40,047 nt of DNA from Micromonospora inaquosa (GCF_003857055.1 NZ_QGSZ01000157.1:1-40047); one strand, 5' to 3'; numbered from the stretch's first letter, positions 11,186 to 19,433 are shown. The notes: generated from the sequence alone by a model not told the origin. Numbers and translations are program-made.

Positions 11186-13407
11186 AGTTGTTCCTCCACA
11201 GGATTGGCTGGTGATCCAGACGATGGCCGACCGGCGGATCCGCGTCGGACGAACACACCCGCCGCCGCGACGGCGGCCAGCGTCGCGCCGACCGTGACCG
11301 GCACGGGTTCGAGCCAGAGCAGGGTGACGCCGGCGAGGACGCCCAGCACCCGTTCCGGGGTTCCGGCCGGGCCCACGCCGGGCAGCCAACCACCGGCGGC
11401 GACGGCGAGCACCGCCACGCTGAGCGCGGTGACCACGGCGGCGAAGGCGATCCGCTGGACGCCACCGATGCCGAGCAGGCCGAGCCCGGCCGGCGTGATG
11501 ACGAATGCGATCGGGGTCAGGTACGCCGGCAGCGCGTACCGCAGGGTCTGCCACATGGTGGGCACCAGCCGGCCGCCGGTGACCGCGGCGGCGGCCACCG
11601 CGGCGAGCGCGGTCGGCGGGGACACCTCGGACAGCACCGCGAAGTAGAAGACGAACATCGCCGCCGCCGGCGCGGTGACGCCCAGGTCGAGCAGGGCCGG
11701 GCCGACGATCACCCAACCGATCACGAACGACGCGGTGACCGGCACGGCCAGGCCCAGCAGGCTGAGCGCGACGGCGGCGAGCAGCGCGGTGAGCACCAGC
11801 ACCAGCGTCGGGTCCGAGGTGGCCGCCTGCGCCCCGCCGATCAGCAGCGCCGCCGCCTGCGGCCCCAGGCCGGTCTTCGTGGTGGTCGCCGTGATGATGC
11901 CGGCGGCGGCGCAGACGGCGGTGACGGCGAGGACCCCGCGTACGCCGGTGACGAGCGCGGTCGCCAGCCGGCCCGGGGTGAGTCGGTGCGCGCGGTCCAG
12001 GAAGGAGAGCGCGACGGCCAGGACGGTGGCGAACACCACCGCCCTCGTCGCGGACACTCCTGCGGCGAGGAACGCGATGATGGCGATCAGCGAGGCGAAG
12101 TGGTAGCCGAACCGGCCCAGCAGACGCCAGGGCGAGCCGAAGTCGACCACCACTGGGCGTACGCCGGAGCGGCGAGCGTCGATCTCCACAGCCAGCAGGA
12201 TGCCGAGGTAGTAGAGCACCGTCGGTACGGTTGCCCAGCCCAGCACCTGTAGGTAGGAGACGCCCAGGTACTCGGCGATGATGAACGCCGCCGCCCCCAG
12301 GGTGGGTGGGGAGAGGATGGCGCCCACCCCGGCCGCCGCCAGCATCCCGCCGGCCCGCTCCGGCGGGTAGCCGGCGCGGCGCAGCAGCGGCCAGGTGACC
12401 GCGCCGATGCTCACCGTCGTCGCCGCGCCGGAGCCGGAGACGGTGCCGAGCAGGAAGCCGGAGGCCACCGCCGTCCGGCCGGCGGCGGTACGCGAGCGCC
12501 GGAACGCCGCGGCCGACAACTCGACGAAGAACCGCCCCGCCCCGGACAGCTCCAGCACCGCGCCGTAGATGGTGAACAGCACGATGTACGAGGCGGCCAC
12601 GTCGAGCGGCGTGCCGTAGAAGCCGCTGTCGGAGTTGTAGAACGCGTCGACCAGTTGACCGAAGTCCAGCCCGGCGTGCGCGACCGGCCAGGACTGCGGC
12701 AGCAACCCGCCGTAGTAGCCGTAGCCGAGGAAGAGCAGGCAGACCGCGGGCAGGATCCACCCGGTGGTCCGTCGGCAGGCTTCGAGTAGCAGGAGCAGCA
12801 GGACGGTGCCCAGCACCAGATCCGTCGGCGACAGCAGGCCCTGCCGGTCGAGGAACGCGTTGTAGCCGCCGCCACCGCCGCCGATCCGGATCGGCAGGAC
12901 GGGATAGAGGCAGGCGGCGACCGCCAGGGCGACCAGAACCCAGTCGGTGACGGTGGGTCTCGTCGACGCCGGAGCTGGCAGAGCCGGGTGGTCGTCCTCG
13001 GTGGCGGGGGCCGTGCGGCGCCGCCAAGTCGGCAGCCGCAGGCCGGCGGGGTAGGCCAGGAAAACCAGCGGGAGTACGCCGGCCAGGAAGATGATCAGGT
13101 AATACTTGCTGCCCTGCGACAGGGGGCGGAACACCTGCCACAGGGCGAGAGCGCCGACCGCCAGCGCCGCGGCGGTGAGCAGCAGACCCGCCGGCCCGGA
13201 GAGCACCCGGCCCGGCTTCTCGTCCTCGAACTGGGCGGCCAGGTCACGCGTCGCCCGCTCGGCGACGTCAGGCCCGCGCTGCGCCGGCTCTGCTCCCGAT
13301 CTCGGTCGGGGTGGGCCGTCGCTGGGGCTCGCCGCGGTTTCGTCGGCGGGAGAGTTGGCTGGTCGGGCGGGTGGAGACGAACCATCGGGCGTGCTGATGG
13401 GCGACAC
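11182..13407 (-). CDS. TRAP transporter fused permease (DctQM-type, TAXI partner)
   Basis: About 741 aa. A long hydrophilic N-terminus (first 65 residues, Pro/Ala/Arg rich) is followed by many membrane helices: a DctQ-like N-terminal block, then a DctM-like large subunit with GFLLGTVSGSGAATTVSIGA and PPTLGAAAFIIAEYLGVSY, and a C-terminal extra block typical of fused TAXI-associated permeases. It uses an ion gradient, not ATP, to import the ligand captured by the downstream lipoprotein. The start is uncertain: GTG 13407 (VSPISTPDG) and GTG 13422 are both possible and neither has a strong Shine-Dalgarno; longer starts would add non-conserved sequence. It is divergent from the ABC ATPase gene. 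Confidence 0.9.
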   Translation of the reverse strand: MSPISTPDGSSPPARPANSPADETAASPSDGPPRPRSGAEPAQRGPDVAERATRDLAAQFEDEKPGRVLSGPAGLLLTAAALAVGALALWQVFRPLSQGSKYYLIIFLAGVLPLVFLAYPAGLRLPTWRRRTAPATEDDHPALPAPASTRPTVTDWVLVALAVAACLYPVLPIRIGGGGGGYNAFLDRQGLLSPTDLVLGTVLLLLLLEACRRTTGWILPAVCLLFLGYGYYGGLLPQSWPVAHAGLDFGQLVDAFYNSDSGFYGTPLDVAASYIVLFTIYGAVLELSGAGRFFVELSAAAFRRSRTAAGRTAVASGFLLGTVSGSGAATTVSIGAVTWPLLRRAGYPPERAGGMLAAAGVGAILSPPTLGAAAFIIAEYLGVSYLQVLGWATVPTVLYYLGILLAVEIDARRSGVRPVVVDFGSPWRLLGRFGYHFASLIAIIAFLAAGVSATRAVVFATVLAVALSFLDRAHRLTPGRLATALVTGVRGVLAVTAVCAAAGIITATTTKTGLGPQAAALLIGGAQAATSDPTLVLVLTALLAAVALSLLGLAVPVTASFVIGWVIVGPALLDLGVTAPAAAMFVFYFAVLSEVSPPTALAAVAAAAVTGGRLVPTMWQTLRYALPAYLTPIAFVITPAGLGLLGIGGVQRIAFAAVVTALSVAVLAVAAGGWLPGVGPAGTPERVLGVLAGVTLLWLEPVPVTVGATLAAVAAAGVFVRRGSAGRPSSGSPANPVEEQL

Positions 13408-13573
13408 GAGGGGACGATACACGTCAATTGGGCGCGCCGTGGGGCATCGATCGGCGTTTTGCTGTTGCCGGCTCGGGCGGGGCGGACGGCGTCTCCCCAC
13501 CGGTGCCCCGCGGGCTCGCCGGGTGCGGGTATTTGCGTGGAGGGTTGTCGGACCGGGCGGTTAGGGTCGGGCG

Positions 13574-14506
13574 GTGACTTCGGGGCGACCACTGATTCAG
13601 GCTCGCGGGCTGGTGAAGCGGTTCGGCGAGTTCACCGCCGTGGACGGCATCGATGTCGAGGTGCGCTCGGGTGAGGCGTTCGGCTTCCTCGGGCCCAACG
13701 GTGCGGGCAAGTCGTCCACCATGCGGATGGTCGGCTGCGTCTCCCCGCCCAGCGGTGGCCAACTGCGCATCCTCGACATGGATCCGGTCCGCGACGGGCC
13801 AGCGATCCGCGCGCGCCTCGGTGTGTGCCCCCAACTGGACAATCTCGACCCGGAGCTGACCGTCCGGGAAAACCTGACCGTCTACGCCCGTTACTTCGGC
13901 ATCTCCCGCCGGGCGGCCCGGGAGCGCGCCGCCGAGCTGCTCGACTTCGTCCAGCTCACCGAGCGGGCCGACAGCAAGGTCGAGCCGCTCTCCGGTGGCA
14001 TGAAGCGGCGGTTGACCATCGCCCGCGCGCTGGTCAACGACCCGGAGATCGTGCTGCTCGACGAGCCGACCACCGGGCTCGACCCGCAGGCCCGGCACCT
14101 GGTGTGGGAGCGGCTGTTCCGGCTCAAGCAGCAGGGCGTCACGCTGGTGCTCACCACGCACTACATGGACGAGGCCGAGCAGCTCTGTGACCGGCTGGTG
14201 GTGATGGACGGCGGGCGGATCGTCGCGGAGGGCTCGCCCCGGGCGTTGATCGAGCAGCACTCGACCCGCGAGGTGGTCGAGCTGCGTTTCGCCGCCGAGT
14301 CACAGGAGCCGTTCGCCGGGAAGCTCGACGGGCTGGGGGAGCGGGTCGAGGTGCTGCCCGACCGGGTCCTGCTCTACGTGCCGGACGGCGACGCGGCGGT
14401 CGCCGAGGTCGCCGCGCTGGGGCTGCAACCGGCGAACGTGCTGGTCCGGCGCAGCGGCCTGGAGGACGTCTTCCTGCACCTGACCGGCCGCACCCTGGTC
14501 GACTGA
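13574..14506 (+). CDS. ABC exporter ATPase (DrrA/NodI type)
   Basis: 310 aa ATP-binding subunit. Walker A GPNGAGKSS (residues 40-48), Q-loop near CPQLDNLDPELTVRENL, signature LSGGMKRR, Walker B IVLLDEPTTGLDP and switch TTHYMDEAEQL; the C-terminal domain (GRTLVD end) is the extension seen in daunorubicin-resistance and NodI-type ATPases. The two permeases that should pair with it lie 1.9 kb downstream (16389 and 17217), beyond a regulatory module, which is unusual because these three genes are normally contiguous. The GTG 13574 start has only a weak AGGG-type ribosome binding site. The substrate cannot be inferred. Confidence 0.93.
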   Translation: MTSGRPLIQARGLVKRFGEFTAVDGIDVEVRSGEAFGFLGPNGAGKSSTMRMVGCVSPPSGGQLRILDMDPVRDGPAIRARLGVCPQLDNLDPELTVRENLTVYARYFGISRRAARERAAELLDFVQLTERADSKVEPLSGGMKRRLTIARALVNDPEIVLLDEPTTGLDPQARHLVWERLFRLKQQGVTLVLTTHYMDEAEQLCDRLVVMDGGRIVAEGSPRALIEQHSTREVVELRFAAESQEPFAGKLDGLGERVEVLPDRVLLYVPDGDAAVAEVAALGLQPANVLVRRSGLEDVFLHLTGRTLVD

Positions 14507-14569
14507 CCGCATTCCGGCGTGCTGTCCGCCCGACCCCGTAGGCCGGCGCCCGACCGTCCGCACCTGTCC

Positions 14570-14630
14570 GATCGCTGGCAGCTCAGCAGCAACTCTCCCG
14601 GCGTGTCGAACTGCTGAGCTGCCAACGATC
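14570..14630. repeat. 20-bp inverted repeat downstream of the ABC ATPase gene
   Basis: GATCGCTGGCAGCTCAGCAG (14570-14589) pairs with CTGCTGAGCTGCCAACGATC (14611-14630): 19 of 20 positions are complementary around a 21-base loop. It begins 63 bases after the ATPase stop and ends 5 bases before the convergent small gene. It could be a bidirectional terminator lacking a U-tract, or a palindromic repeat element. Confidence 0.8.
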
Positions 14631-14635
14631 ACCGC

Positions 14636-14872
14636 TCAGCGCGCTCTGGCCCAGGTGATGAATCGGTCGCTCAGCCGATCGTGGTCGCCCTGGCCGGCGA
14701 GGTCCCCGGCCGCCTCGTGGTGCACAGTGGCGAGGTAGACGAGCAGGCCGATCCGGTCCTCGCGATACTCGCCGAGCAGCGCCAGGCGGGCCGGCGAGCA
14801 GGGCCACGCCGCCCCGCAGACGCGGCAGCGCCAGGACGGGCGGGCCGCCACGTGTGGGCGGTACCGGGGCAT
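14636..14872 (-). CDS. Small Cys-containing hypothetical protein beside the XRE/DUF397 module
   Basis: 78 aa. The sequence MPRYRPHVAARPSWRCRVCG then AAWPCSPARLALLGEYRED, LLVYLATVHHEAAGDL and a C-terminal RFITWARAR matches the layout of a small family I associate with XRE/DUF5753-DUF397 loci in actinobacteria; function unknown. C-x2-C plus a later Cys (WRCRVCGAAWPC) could bind a metal, though a fourth ligand is not obvious. The ATG at 14872 has only a poor ribosome binding site but overlaps the stop of a short leader ORF in a TGATG arrangement, so it is probably translated by coupling. It is transcribed away from the regulator gene. Confidence 0.65.
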   Translation of the reverse strand: MPRYRPHVAARPSWRCRVCGAAWPCSPARLALLGEYREDRIGLLVYLATVHHEAAGDLAGQGDHDRLSDRFITWARAR

Positions 14873-14913
14873 CAGTGCCCACCACCGTCATCAGTCGACC
14901 AGGTGAGTCGCAC
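14872..14913 (-). CDS. Possible 13-codon leader peptide
   Basis: GTG at 14913 begins a short frame encoding VRLTWSTDDGGGH and ends TGA at 14874-14872, which overlaps the ATG of the next gene (TGATG). A full GGAGG (14925-14921 on the minus strand) sits seven bases before the GTG, a better ribosome binding site than that of the downstream gene. This is the layout of a coupled leader ORF. Its reality rests only on these signals; conservation would be the test. Confidence 0.45.
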   Translation of the reverse strand: MRLTWSTDDGGGH

Positions 14914-15123
14914 GAGGGAACCTCCATCGGATGGGTGGGAGCGCCCCGGATCGGGGGTCACGGGGCGCTCCCGGCCTGGTTCCGCCCGCCGTCCGATCCC
15001 GTGAGCGGTTCCGCTGCGTGACAGTCTGGTGAGGACCCGACTACGGTGGGAGGTTCCGCACGCCGACGACCAGCGCGTACGGCGGTCGGCCCGGCACGGT
15101 ACGAAGATGTACGGGGGTTGTCC

Positions 15124-15927
15124 GTGGAGAGTTCGTCCATGCTGGAGCACTTCGCCGAGGAGCTGCGGCTGGCTCGTGCCGCCAGTGGGATGTCGCAGAC
15201 GGCACTGGCCGAGGCGTTGAGCTATTCCGGTGCGCTGGTCGCCAAGGTGGAGACGTCCGAGCGGCGGCCGAGCCTCGACTTCGCCCGCCGGTGTGACGCC
15301 GTGTTCGCGGCCGACGGTCGGTTCGAGCGGATCCAGCGGCGGATCAGCCGGGAGGCCGTGGTGCCGTGGTTCCGCGACTGGGCCGGAGTCGAACAGGAGA
15401 CCACCGCGCTGCGGTGGTTCGAGCCGCTCTACGTGCCGGGCCTGGTGCAGACCGAGGGTTACGCCCGCGCCATCCTGGCCGGGGCCGGGCTGTTCGCGGC
15501 GGACGAGGTCGAGCAGCAGGTGACCGCCCGGCTGGACCGGCAGGGTCTGCTCACCCGGGACCGGCCACCGCTGCTCAGCCTGGTCGTCGACGAGTACGCG
15601 CTGCGCCGCCACGTCGGCGGGCCGGAGGTGATGCGCGAGCAGTTGCGTCACCTGGTGAAGATCGGTTCGGCGCTGCCCCGGGTCCGAATCCAGGTCGTGC
15701 CGCTGTCCGCCGGTGCGTACGCTGGGCTCGATGGTCCCTTCGTGATCGCCACCGCAGCCACCGGTGAGGATGTCGTCTACCTGGACGGGCAGCGCCACGG
15801 GCAGGTGATCGACCGGTCCGAGTATGTGCGGCAGATGGTCGAGGTGTGGGAGTCGATCCGGGGTGAGGCACTATCGCAGCAGCAGTCCCTCGACCTGATC
15901 GCGGAAGTGGCGGAGACATGGAGTTGA
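15124..15927 (+). CDS. XRE-family regulator with DUF5753 domain
   Basis: About 267 aa. The N-terminal helix-turn-helix (ELRLARAASGMSQTALAEAL, SYSGALVAKVETSERRPS) is followed by the DUF5753 domain (WFEPLYVPGLVQTEGYARAIL, LLSLVVDEYALRRHVGG, VRIQVVPLSAGAYAGLDGPF, VVYLDGQ). This type pairs with a small DUF397 protein, as the WhiJ-like and BldB-like systems of streptomycetes do, and acts as a developmental or antibiotic-related regulator whose DNA binding is thought to be modulated by the DUF397 partner. GTG 15124 has GGGGG six bases upstream; ATG 15139 is an alternative. It overlaps the DUF397 gene by 10 nt. Confidence 0.92.
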   Translation: MESSSMLEHFAEELRLARAASGMSQTALAEALSYSGALVAKVETSERRPSLDFARRCDAVFAADGRFERIQRRISREAVVPWFRDWAGVEQETTALRWFEPLYVPGLVQTEGYARAILAGAGLFAADEVEQQVTARLDRQGLLTRDRPPLLSLVVDEYALRRHVGGPEVMREQLRHLVKIGSALPRVRIQVVPLSAGAYAGLDGPFVIATAATGEDVVYLDGQRHGQVIDRSEYVRQMVEVWESIRGEALSQQQSLDLIAEVAETWS

Positions 15928-16109
15928 CCGGCGCCCGGTGGCGCAAGAGCACCCGCAGCAACGGCAGCGGCGGTGCCTGTGTGGAGGTTGCCGACAACCT
16001 GCCCGGGTTGGTCGCCGTTCGTGACTCCAAGGACCCGGGTGGGCCGGCGCTGGTCTTTCCGCCAGACGCGTGGCGCGCGTTCGTCGGTTCCGACTCCTTC
16101 CGCCAGTAG
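15918..16109 (+). CDS. DUF397 protein
   Basis: 63 aa with the full DUF397 pattern: WRKSTRSNGSGGACVEVAD, then VAVRDSKDPGGPALVFPPDAWRAFV. It starts inside the end of the XRE gene, so the two are translationally coupled. In WhiJ-type pairs the small protein is thought to modulate the DNA-binding partner. Together with the regulator it forms a self-contained cassette dropped between the ATPase and permease genes of the ABC exporter. Confidence 0.93.
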   Translation: MELTGARWRKSTRSNGSGGACVEVADNLPGLVAVRDSKDPGGPALVFPPDAWRAFVGSDSFRQ

Positions 16110-16388
16110 CTGGCGCGGTGACCACGAACGGTCACGGGGTTCAGTCTCCGGCTGCTTGATCGGCCGTCCCTACGGTCCAGATCCACTCGGCTTTCAGGAA
16201 AGCGGGGGATCAGGGCGGCTCTGACACCGCGACTTCCTGAAAATCGAGTCGATCAACGAGCGGGCCCCAGGGAGACGCGGCGAAACCCGGGCGACACCTC
16301 GGCGGGGTCGTCGTAGGGTGACCGACGGTTTGTCGTACCCCGGGGGTAGACAGATCGTGGTGGCCGGCGCGGTGAGCGGGGTGGTCGG
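16110..16388. promoter_or_regulatory. Intergenic region with two palindromic sites before the ABC permeases
   Basis: No gene is visible. An imperfect inverted repeat pairs 16187-16203 (CTCGGCTTTCAGGAAAG) with 16233-16249 (about 13 of 17 positions), and TACCCCGGGGGTA at 16336-16348 is a perfect 6-bp-arm palindrome about 40 bases before the permease GTG. Either could be an operator for the permease genes, which need their own promoter if the hairpin at 14570 terminates the ATPase transcript. Confidence 0.4.
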
Positions 16389-17177
16389 GTGAGTGCGGCG
16401 GGATCGACACGGTTCCCATGGGTGCCGGCGTACGCGGTGTTCGAGCACTACCTGGTGGGTCTGCGACGCACCTGGCGGGCCGGGGTGTTCTCCTCGTTCC
16501 TGCTGCCGGTGCTGACCGTCCTCGGCTTCGGGCTGGGCGTCGGCGCCTACATCGACCAGGGCGTCGGCGGGGTGCGTTACCTCGACTGGCTGGTCCCCGG
16601 GCTGATCGCCTCGACCGCGCTTCAGGTGACAGTCGGTGACTCCACCTGGCCGGTGTTCAGCAACTTCCAGTGGGTGAAGACCTACTTCGCGCAGGGCGCG
16701 TCACCGCTGCGGGTGGGCGACATCGTGGCGGGGCACCTGGCCTTCGTGCTGTTCCGGGTGCTCACCACTATCGCGGCGTTCCTGCTGGTCACCGGGCTGT
16801 TCGGGGCGCTGCGGTCGCCGTGGGCGGTGGTCACCCTGCCGGTGGTGGCGTTGCTCGGGCTGGCCGTCGCCGCGCCGACCTTCGCGTACGCGGCGTCGGT
16901 GTCGACCGACAGTTGGCTGGCGATGCTGTTCCGGTTCGCGGTCATTCCGATGACGCTCTTCGCCGGGGTGTTCTTCCCGGTCGAGTCGTTGCCCGACGCG
17001 CTGCGGTGGCTGGCGTACGTGACGCCGTTGTGGCACGCCGTGGACCTGTGCCGCGCAGCCACGCTCGGTGTCGCCCCACAGTGGTCGGTCGCCGGGCACC
17101 TGCTCTACCTGGCCGCCTGGGCGGTGGCCGGCTGGTTGCTGGCGGTGCGCGCGTTCCGCCGCAAGCTCGTCGTCTGA
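16389..17177 (+). CDS. ABC-2 type exporter permease (first)
   Basis: 262 aa with six predicted membrane segments (SSFLLPVLTVLGFGLGVG, LVPGLIASTALQVTV, FVLFRVLTTIAAFLLVTGL, VVTLPVVALLGLAVAAP, FRFAVIPMTLFAGVFFP, LYLAAWAVAGWLLAV). The F(A/S)GVFFPVESLP and VTPLWHAVDLCRA segments are characteristic of NodJ/DrrB-type permeases. It should pair with the DrrA/NodI-type ATPase at 13574 and the second permease at 17217. GTG 16389 is used; no strong Shine-Dalgarno is visible. Confidence 0.9.
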   Translation: MSAAGSTRFPWVPAYAVFEHYLVGLRRTWRAGVFSSFLLPVLTVLGFGLGVGAYIDQGVGGVRYLDWLVPGLIASTALQVTVGDSTWPVFSNFQWVKTYFAQGASPLRVGDIVAGHLAFVLFRVLTTIAAFLLVTGLFGALRSPWAVVTLPVVALLGLAVAAPTFAYAASVSTDSWLAMLFRFAVIPMTLFAGVFFPVESLPDALRWLAYVTPLWHAVDLCRAATLGVAPQWSVAGHLLYLAAWAVAGWLLAVRAFRRKLVV

Positions 17178-17209
17178 ACATCAAGCAGAGTCTGAACAGC
17201 AAGCAGAGA
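17174..17209 (+). repeat. 18-bp tandem duplication spanning a stop codon
   Basis: CTGAACATCAAGCAGAGT (17174-17191) is followed directly by CTGAACAGCAAGCAGAGA (17192-17209), 16 of 18 identical. The first copy contains the stop codon of the first permease; the second copy ends immediately upstream of the ribosome binding site of the next gene. Confidence 0.85.
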
Positions 17210-17216
17210 GGGTGTC

Positions 17217-18026
17217 GTGGTCACGCTGATCCTGCCCCGGCTTGTCGACGTCTCCGCCGCGTCCCGGCGGTCGGCGTCGGTGGTCGGGCGCAACGTCGCG
17301 GCGCTGAAATCGGTCTACTGGCTGCTGCTGCTCTCCGGCTTCGTCGAGCCGCTGCTCTACCTGCTCTCCATCGGGGTGGGCGTCGGCGCGCTCGTCGGCG
17401 ACCTGCCGCTACCCGATGGGCGGCTGGTCTCGTACGCCGAGTTCGTGGCCCCGGCGATGCTCGCCTCCTCGGCGATGACCGGGGCGCTCGCGGAGACCAC
17501 CTTCAACTTCTTCGGCAAGATGAAGTACATGAAGCTGTACGACGGGATGATCGCCACCCCGGTACGGCCGTTCGAGATCGCCGTGGGCGAGTTGGGTTGG
17601 GCGATGCTGCGGGGCAGCGCCTACTCGGCGGCGTTCCTCGGGGTGATGGTCGCCCTGGATCTGACCAGCGTCGCCCGCGCGCTGACCGCACTCCCGGCCG
17701 CGGTGCTGGTCGGGTTCGCGTTCGGGGCGCTCGGCATGGCGATCTCCACCTTCATGCGCAGCTGGCAGGATTTCGACCTGATGGGCTCCGCGCAGTTCAC
17801 GCTCTTCCTCTTCTCCGGCACCTTCGTGCCGGCGCAGGCCTACCCGACAGTGCTGCACTGGCTGATCGAGATCACCCCGCTGTACCGGGCGGTGCACCTC
17901 ATCCGTGGCCTCGCGCTGGGCAGCGGCGGCTGGCTCTGGCTGCTCGACGTGTTCTATCTGCTGGCGATGCTGGCGGTCGGCCTGCTGGTGGCCTCTCGCC
18001 GAATGGCGAGGTTGCTCTACGAGTAG
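17217..18026 (+). CDS. ABC-2 type exporter permease (second)
   Basis: 269 aa, six membrane segments, paralogous in layout to the preceding permease: VYWLLLLSGFVEPLLYLLSIGVGVG near the N-terminus, FVAPAMLASSAMTGALAETTFNFF in the middle, then LFLFSGTFVPAQAYPTVLHWLIEITPLYRAVHLIRGL, the ABC-2 signature near residues 195-230. GTG 17217 follows AGAGAGGG. With the first permease it would form the heterodimeric membrane part of the exporter. The substrate is unknown. Confidence 0.9.
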   Translation: MVTLILPRLVDVSAASRRSASVVGRNVAALKSVYWLLLLSGFVEPLLYLLSIGVGVGALVGDLPLPDGRLVSYAEFVAPAMLASSAMTGALAETTFNFFGKMKYMKLYDGMIATPVRPFEIAVGELGWAMLRGSAYSAAFLGVMVALDLTSVARALTALPAAVLVGFAFGALGMAISTFMRSWQDFDLMGSAQFTLFLFSGTFVPAQAYPTVLHWLIEITPLYRAVHLIRGLALGSGGWLWLLDVFYLLAMLAVGLLVASRRMARLLYE

Positions 18027-18090
18027 GGGTTATCCGCACCCGCCGACGGGGCATCACCGGAAGTGACACCGCCGACCAGGAGGAGGGGCG

Positions 18091-19110
18091 ATGACCTCGG
18101 CCGAGTCTTCCGCCCGTCGCGAGCGTGATCCCGCCGCCGCGCCGGTCGGGCCCGACGCGGGCCCGGACAGCCCCACCGACCTGCCCGGCAGTGGCTGGAA
18201 GGCGGCGTTCCGCCGGACGATCACCGAATTCCAGGACGACAGCCTGACCGACTGGGCGGCGGCACTGACCTACTACGGGGTGCTGTCCATCTTCCCCGGC
18301 GTGCTGGTGCTGATCTCCCTGCTCGGCCTGCTCGGTGAGAGCGCCACCGAGGGTGTCCGGGACACCGTCAACCAGGCGGTGCCCAACGACAGCATCCAGA
18401 AGATCATCAACGAGGCGATCGGCACCGCGGACCGCAACGGTGGCCTCGCCAGCATCGCCGCGATCATCGGTCTGGTGGCGGCGTTCTGGTCGGCCTCCGG
18501 TTACATCGGCGCGTTCATGCGCGCCTCCAACACCATCTACGACGTGCCGGAGGGCCGGCCGATCTGGAAGACCCTGCCGATCCGACTCGGCGTGACCGCG
18601 GTGGTCGGGGTGCTGCTGCTGGCCAGCGCGGTGATCGTGGTCTTCACCGGCCGCCTCGCCGAATCGGTCGGTGACGTGATCGGGGTCGGCTCGACGGCGG
18701 TCGCGGTGTGGGACGTCGCGAAGTGGCCGGTGCTGCTGATCCTGGTCAGCCTGATGTTCGCGATCCTCTACTGGGCCTCGCCGAACGCGCGGCACGGCGG
18801 TTTCCGCTGGGTCAGCCCGGGCGGGGTGCTGGCCGTGGTGATCTGGCTGGTGATCTCCGGCCTGTTCGCGTTCTACGTGAGCAACTTCGGTTCGTACGAC
18901 AGGACGTACGGGACCCTGGCTGGGGTGATCATCTTCCTGGTGTGGTTGTGGCTGAGCAACATCGCGATCCTGCTGGGGGCGGAGTTCGACGCGGAGTTGG
19001 AGCGTGGCCGCGCGATCTCGGCCGGCCACCCGGTGGACGACGAGCCGTACGTCGAACTGCGCGACGATCGCAAGCTCCGCAAGAAGCGCAACTCTGCCGG
19101 CCGCCGCTGA
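18091..19110 (+). CDS. YihY/virulence factor BrkB family membrane protein
   Basis: 339 aa inner-membrane protein. After a hydrophilic N-terminus of about 50 residues the YihY signature appears: DWAAALTYYGVLSIFPGVLVLISLLG, then GLASIAAIIGLVAAFWSASGYIGAFMRASNTIYDV, ILYWASPNARHGGFRWVSPGGVLAVVIWL and YGTLAGVIIFLVWLWLSNIAILLGAEFDAEL; six membrane segments. Older annotations call this ribonuclease BN by mistake; the true function is unsettled. ATG 18091 has a strong AGGAGGAGGGG. It lies 64 bp after the permease genes and could be read through from them. Confidence 0.93.
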   Translation: MTSAESSARRERDPAAAPVGPDAGPDSPTDLPGSGWKAAFRRTITEFQDDSLTDWAAALTYYGVLSIFPGVLVLISLLGLLGESATEGVRDTVNQAVPNDSIQKIINEAIGTADRNGGLASIAAIIGLVAAFWSASGYIGAFMRASNTIYDVPEGRPIWKTLPIRLGVTAVVGVLLLASAVIVVFTGRLAESVGDVIGVGSTAVAVWDVAKWPVLLILVSLMFAILYWASPNARHGGFRWVSPGGVLAVVIWLVISGLFAFYVSNFGSYDRTYGTLAGVIIFLVWLWLSNIAILLGAEFDAELERGRAISAGHPVDDEPYVELRDDRKLRKKRNSAGRR

Positions 19111-19119
19111 CGGCCAGCG

Positions 19120-19180
19120 CCAACCGCCGGGCCGACGCCCCGGCCCAGCACCAACCGCCGGACTGACGCCCGGCCCAGCG
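19120..19180 (+). repeat. Two-copy tandem repeat of about 31 bp after the yihY-like gene
   Basis: Units 19120-19150 and 19151-19180 share CCAACCGCCGG, GACGCC and CGGCCCAGC with four or five differences; a partial third copy (CGGCCAGCG) precedes them. It is non-coding and leads into the hairpin that follows. Confidence 0.65.
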
Positions 19181-19183
19181 CTG

Positions 19184-19219
19184 ATCGCCCCGCCACCGAG
19201 GATCGGCTGGCGGGGCGAT
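19184..19219 (+). terminator. Hairpin terminator downstream of the yihY-like gene
   Basis: ATCGCCCCGCCA (19184-19195) and TGGCGGGGCGAT (19208-19219) are perfect 12-bp arms with a 12-base loop, 74 bases past the stop. No U-tract is present. It separates the exporter/yihY-like genes from the sugar operon. Confidence 0.75.
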
Positions 19220-19292
19220 TGCGTGTCCGTCGATGGAACTGCAGGCGAGGGGGCGCGGGCCGTCCGTGATCCTTTACTTGATCGACTAGTAG

Positions 19293-19378
19293 CTTTTGTT
19301 CTTTCGGACAAAAGTTGGTCTCGGAACGGTTGAAGCTCTGGACAGGCGGCGTTGAACGCTCTTACTGTGTCGGACACA
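19293..19378. promoter_or_regulatory. Probable operator/promoter region of the ROK-sugar operon
   Basis: Two palindromes lie in the AT-richer stretch before the ROK gene: CTTTTGTTC/GGACAAAAG (19293-19301 and 19306-19314, one mismatch) and TGTGTCGGACACA (19366-19378, perfect 6-bp arms around one base). Both contain TCGGACA, so one protein could bind both. Autoregulation by the ROK repressor is the obvious guess. I cannot place the -35/-10 with confidence. Confidence 0.55.
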
Positions 19379-19433
19379 ACACATCGGCATTGCGTCGATG
19401 TGAACGCTGCCAATGAAGAGGGGGGCTTCCCCG

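Noticed and set aside
18091..19110. Calling the YihY-family protein ribonuclease BN
   Set aside because: That name comes from an old misassignment; the sequence is a membrane protein with no nuclease motif.
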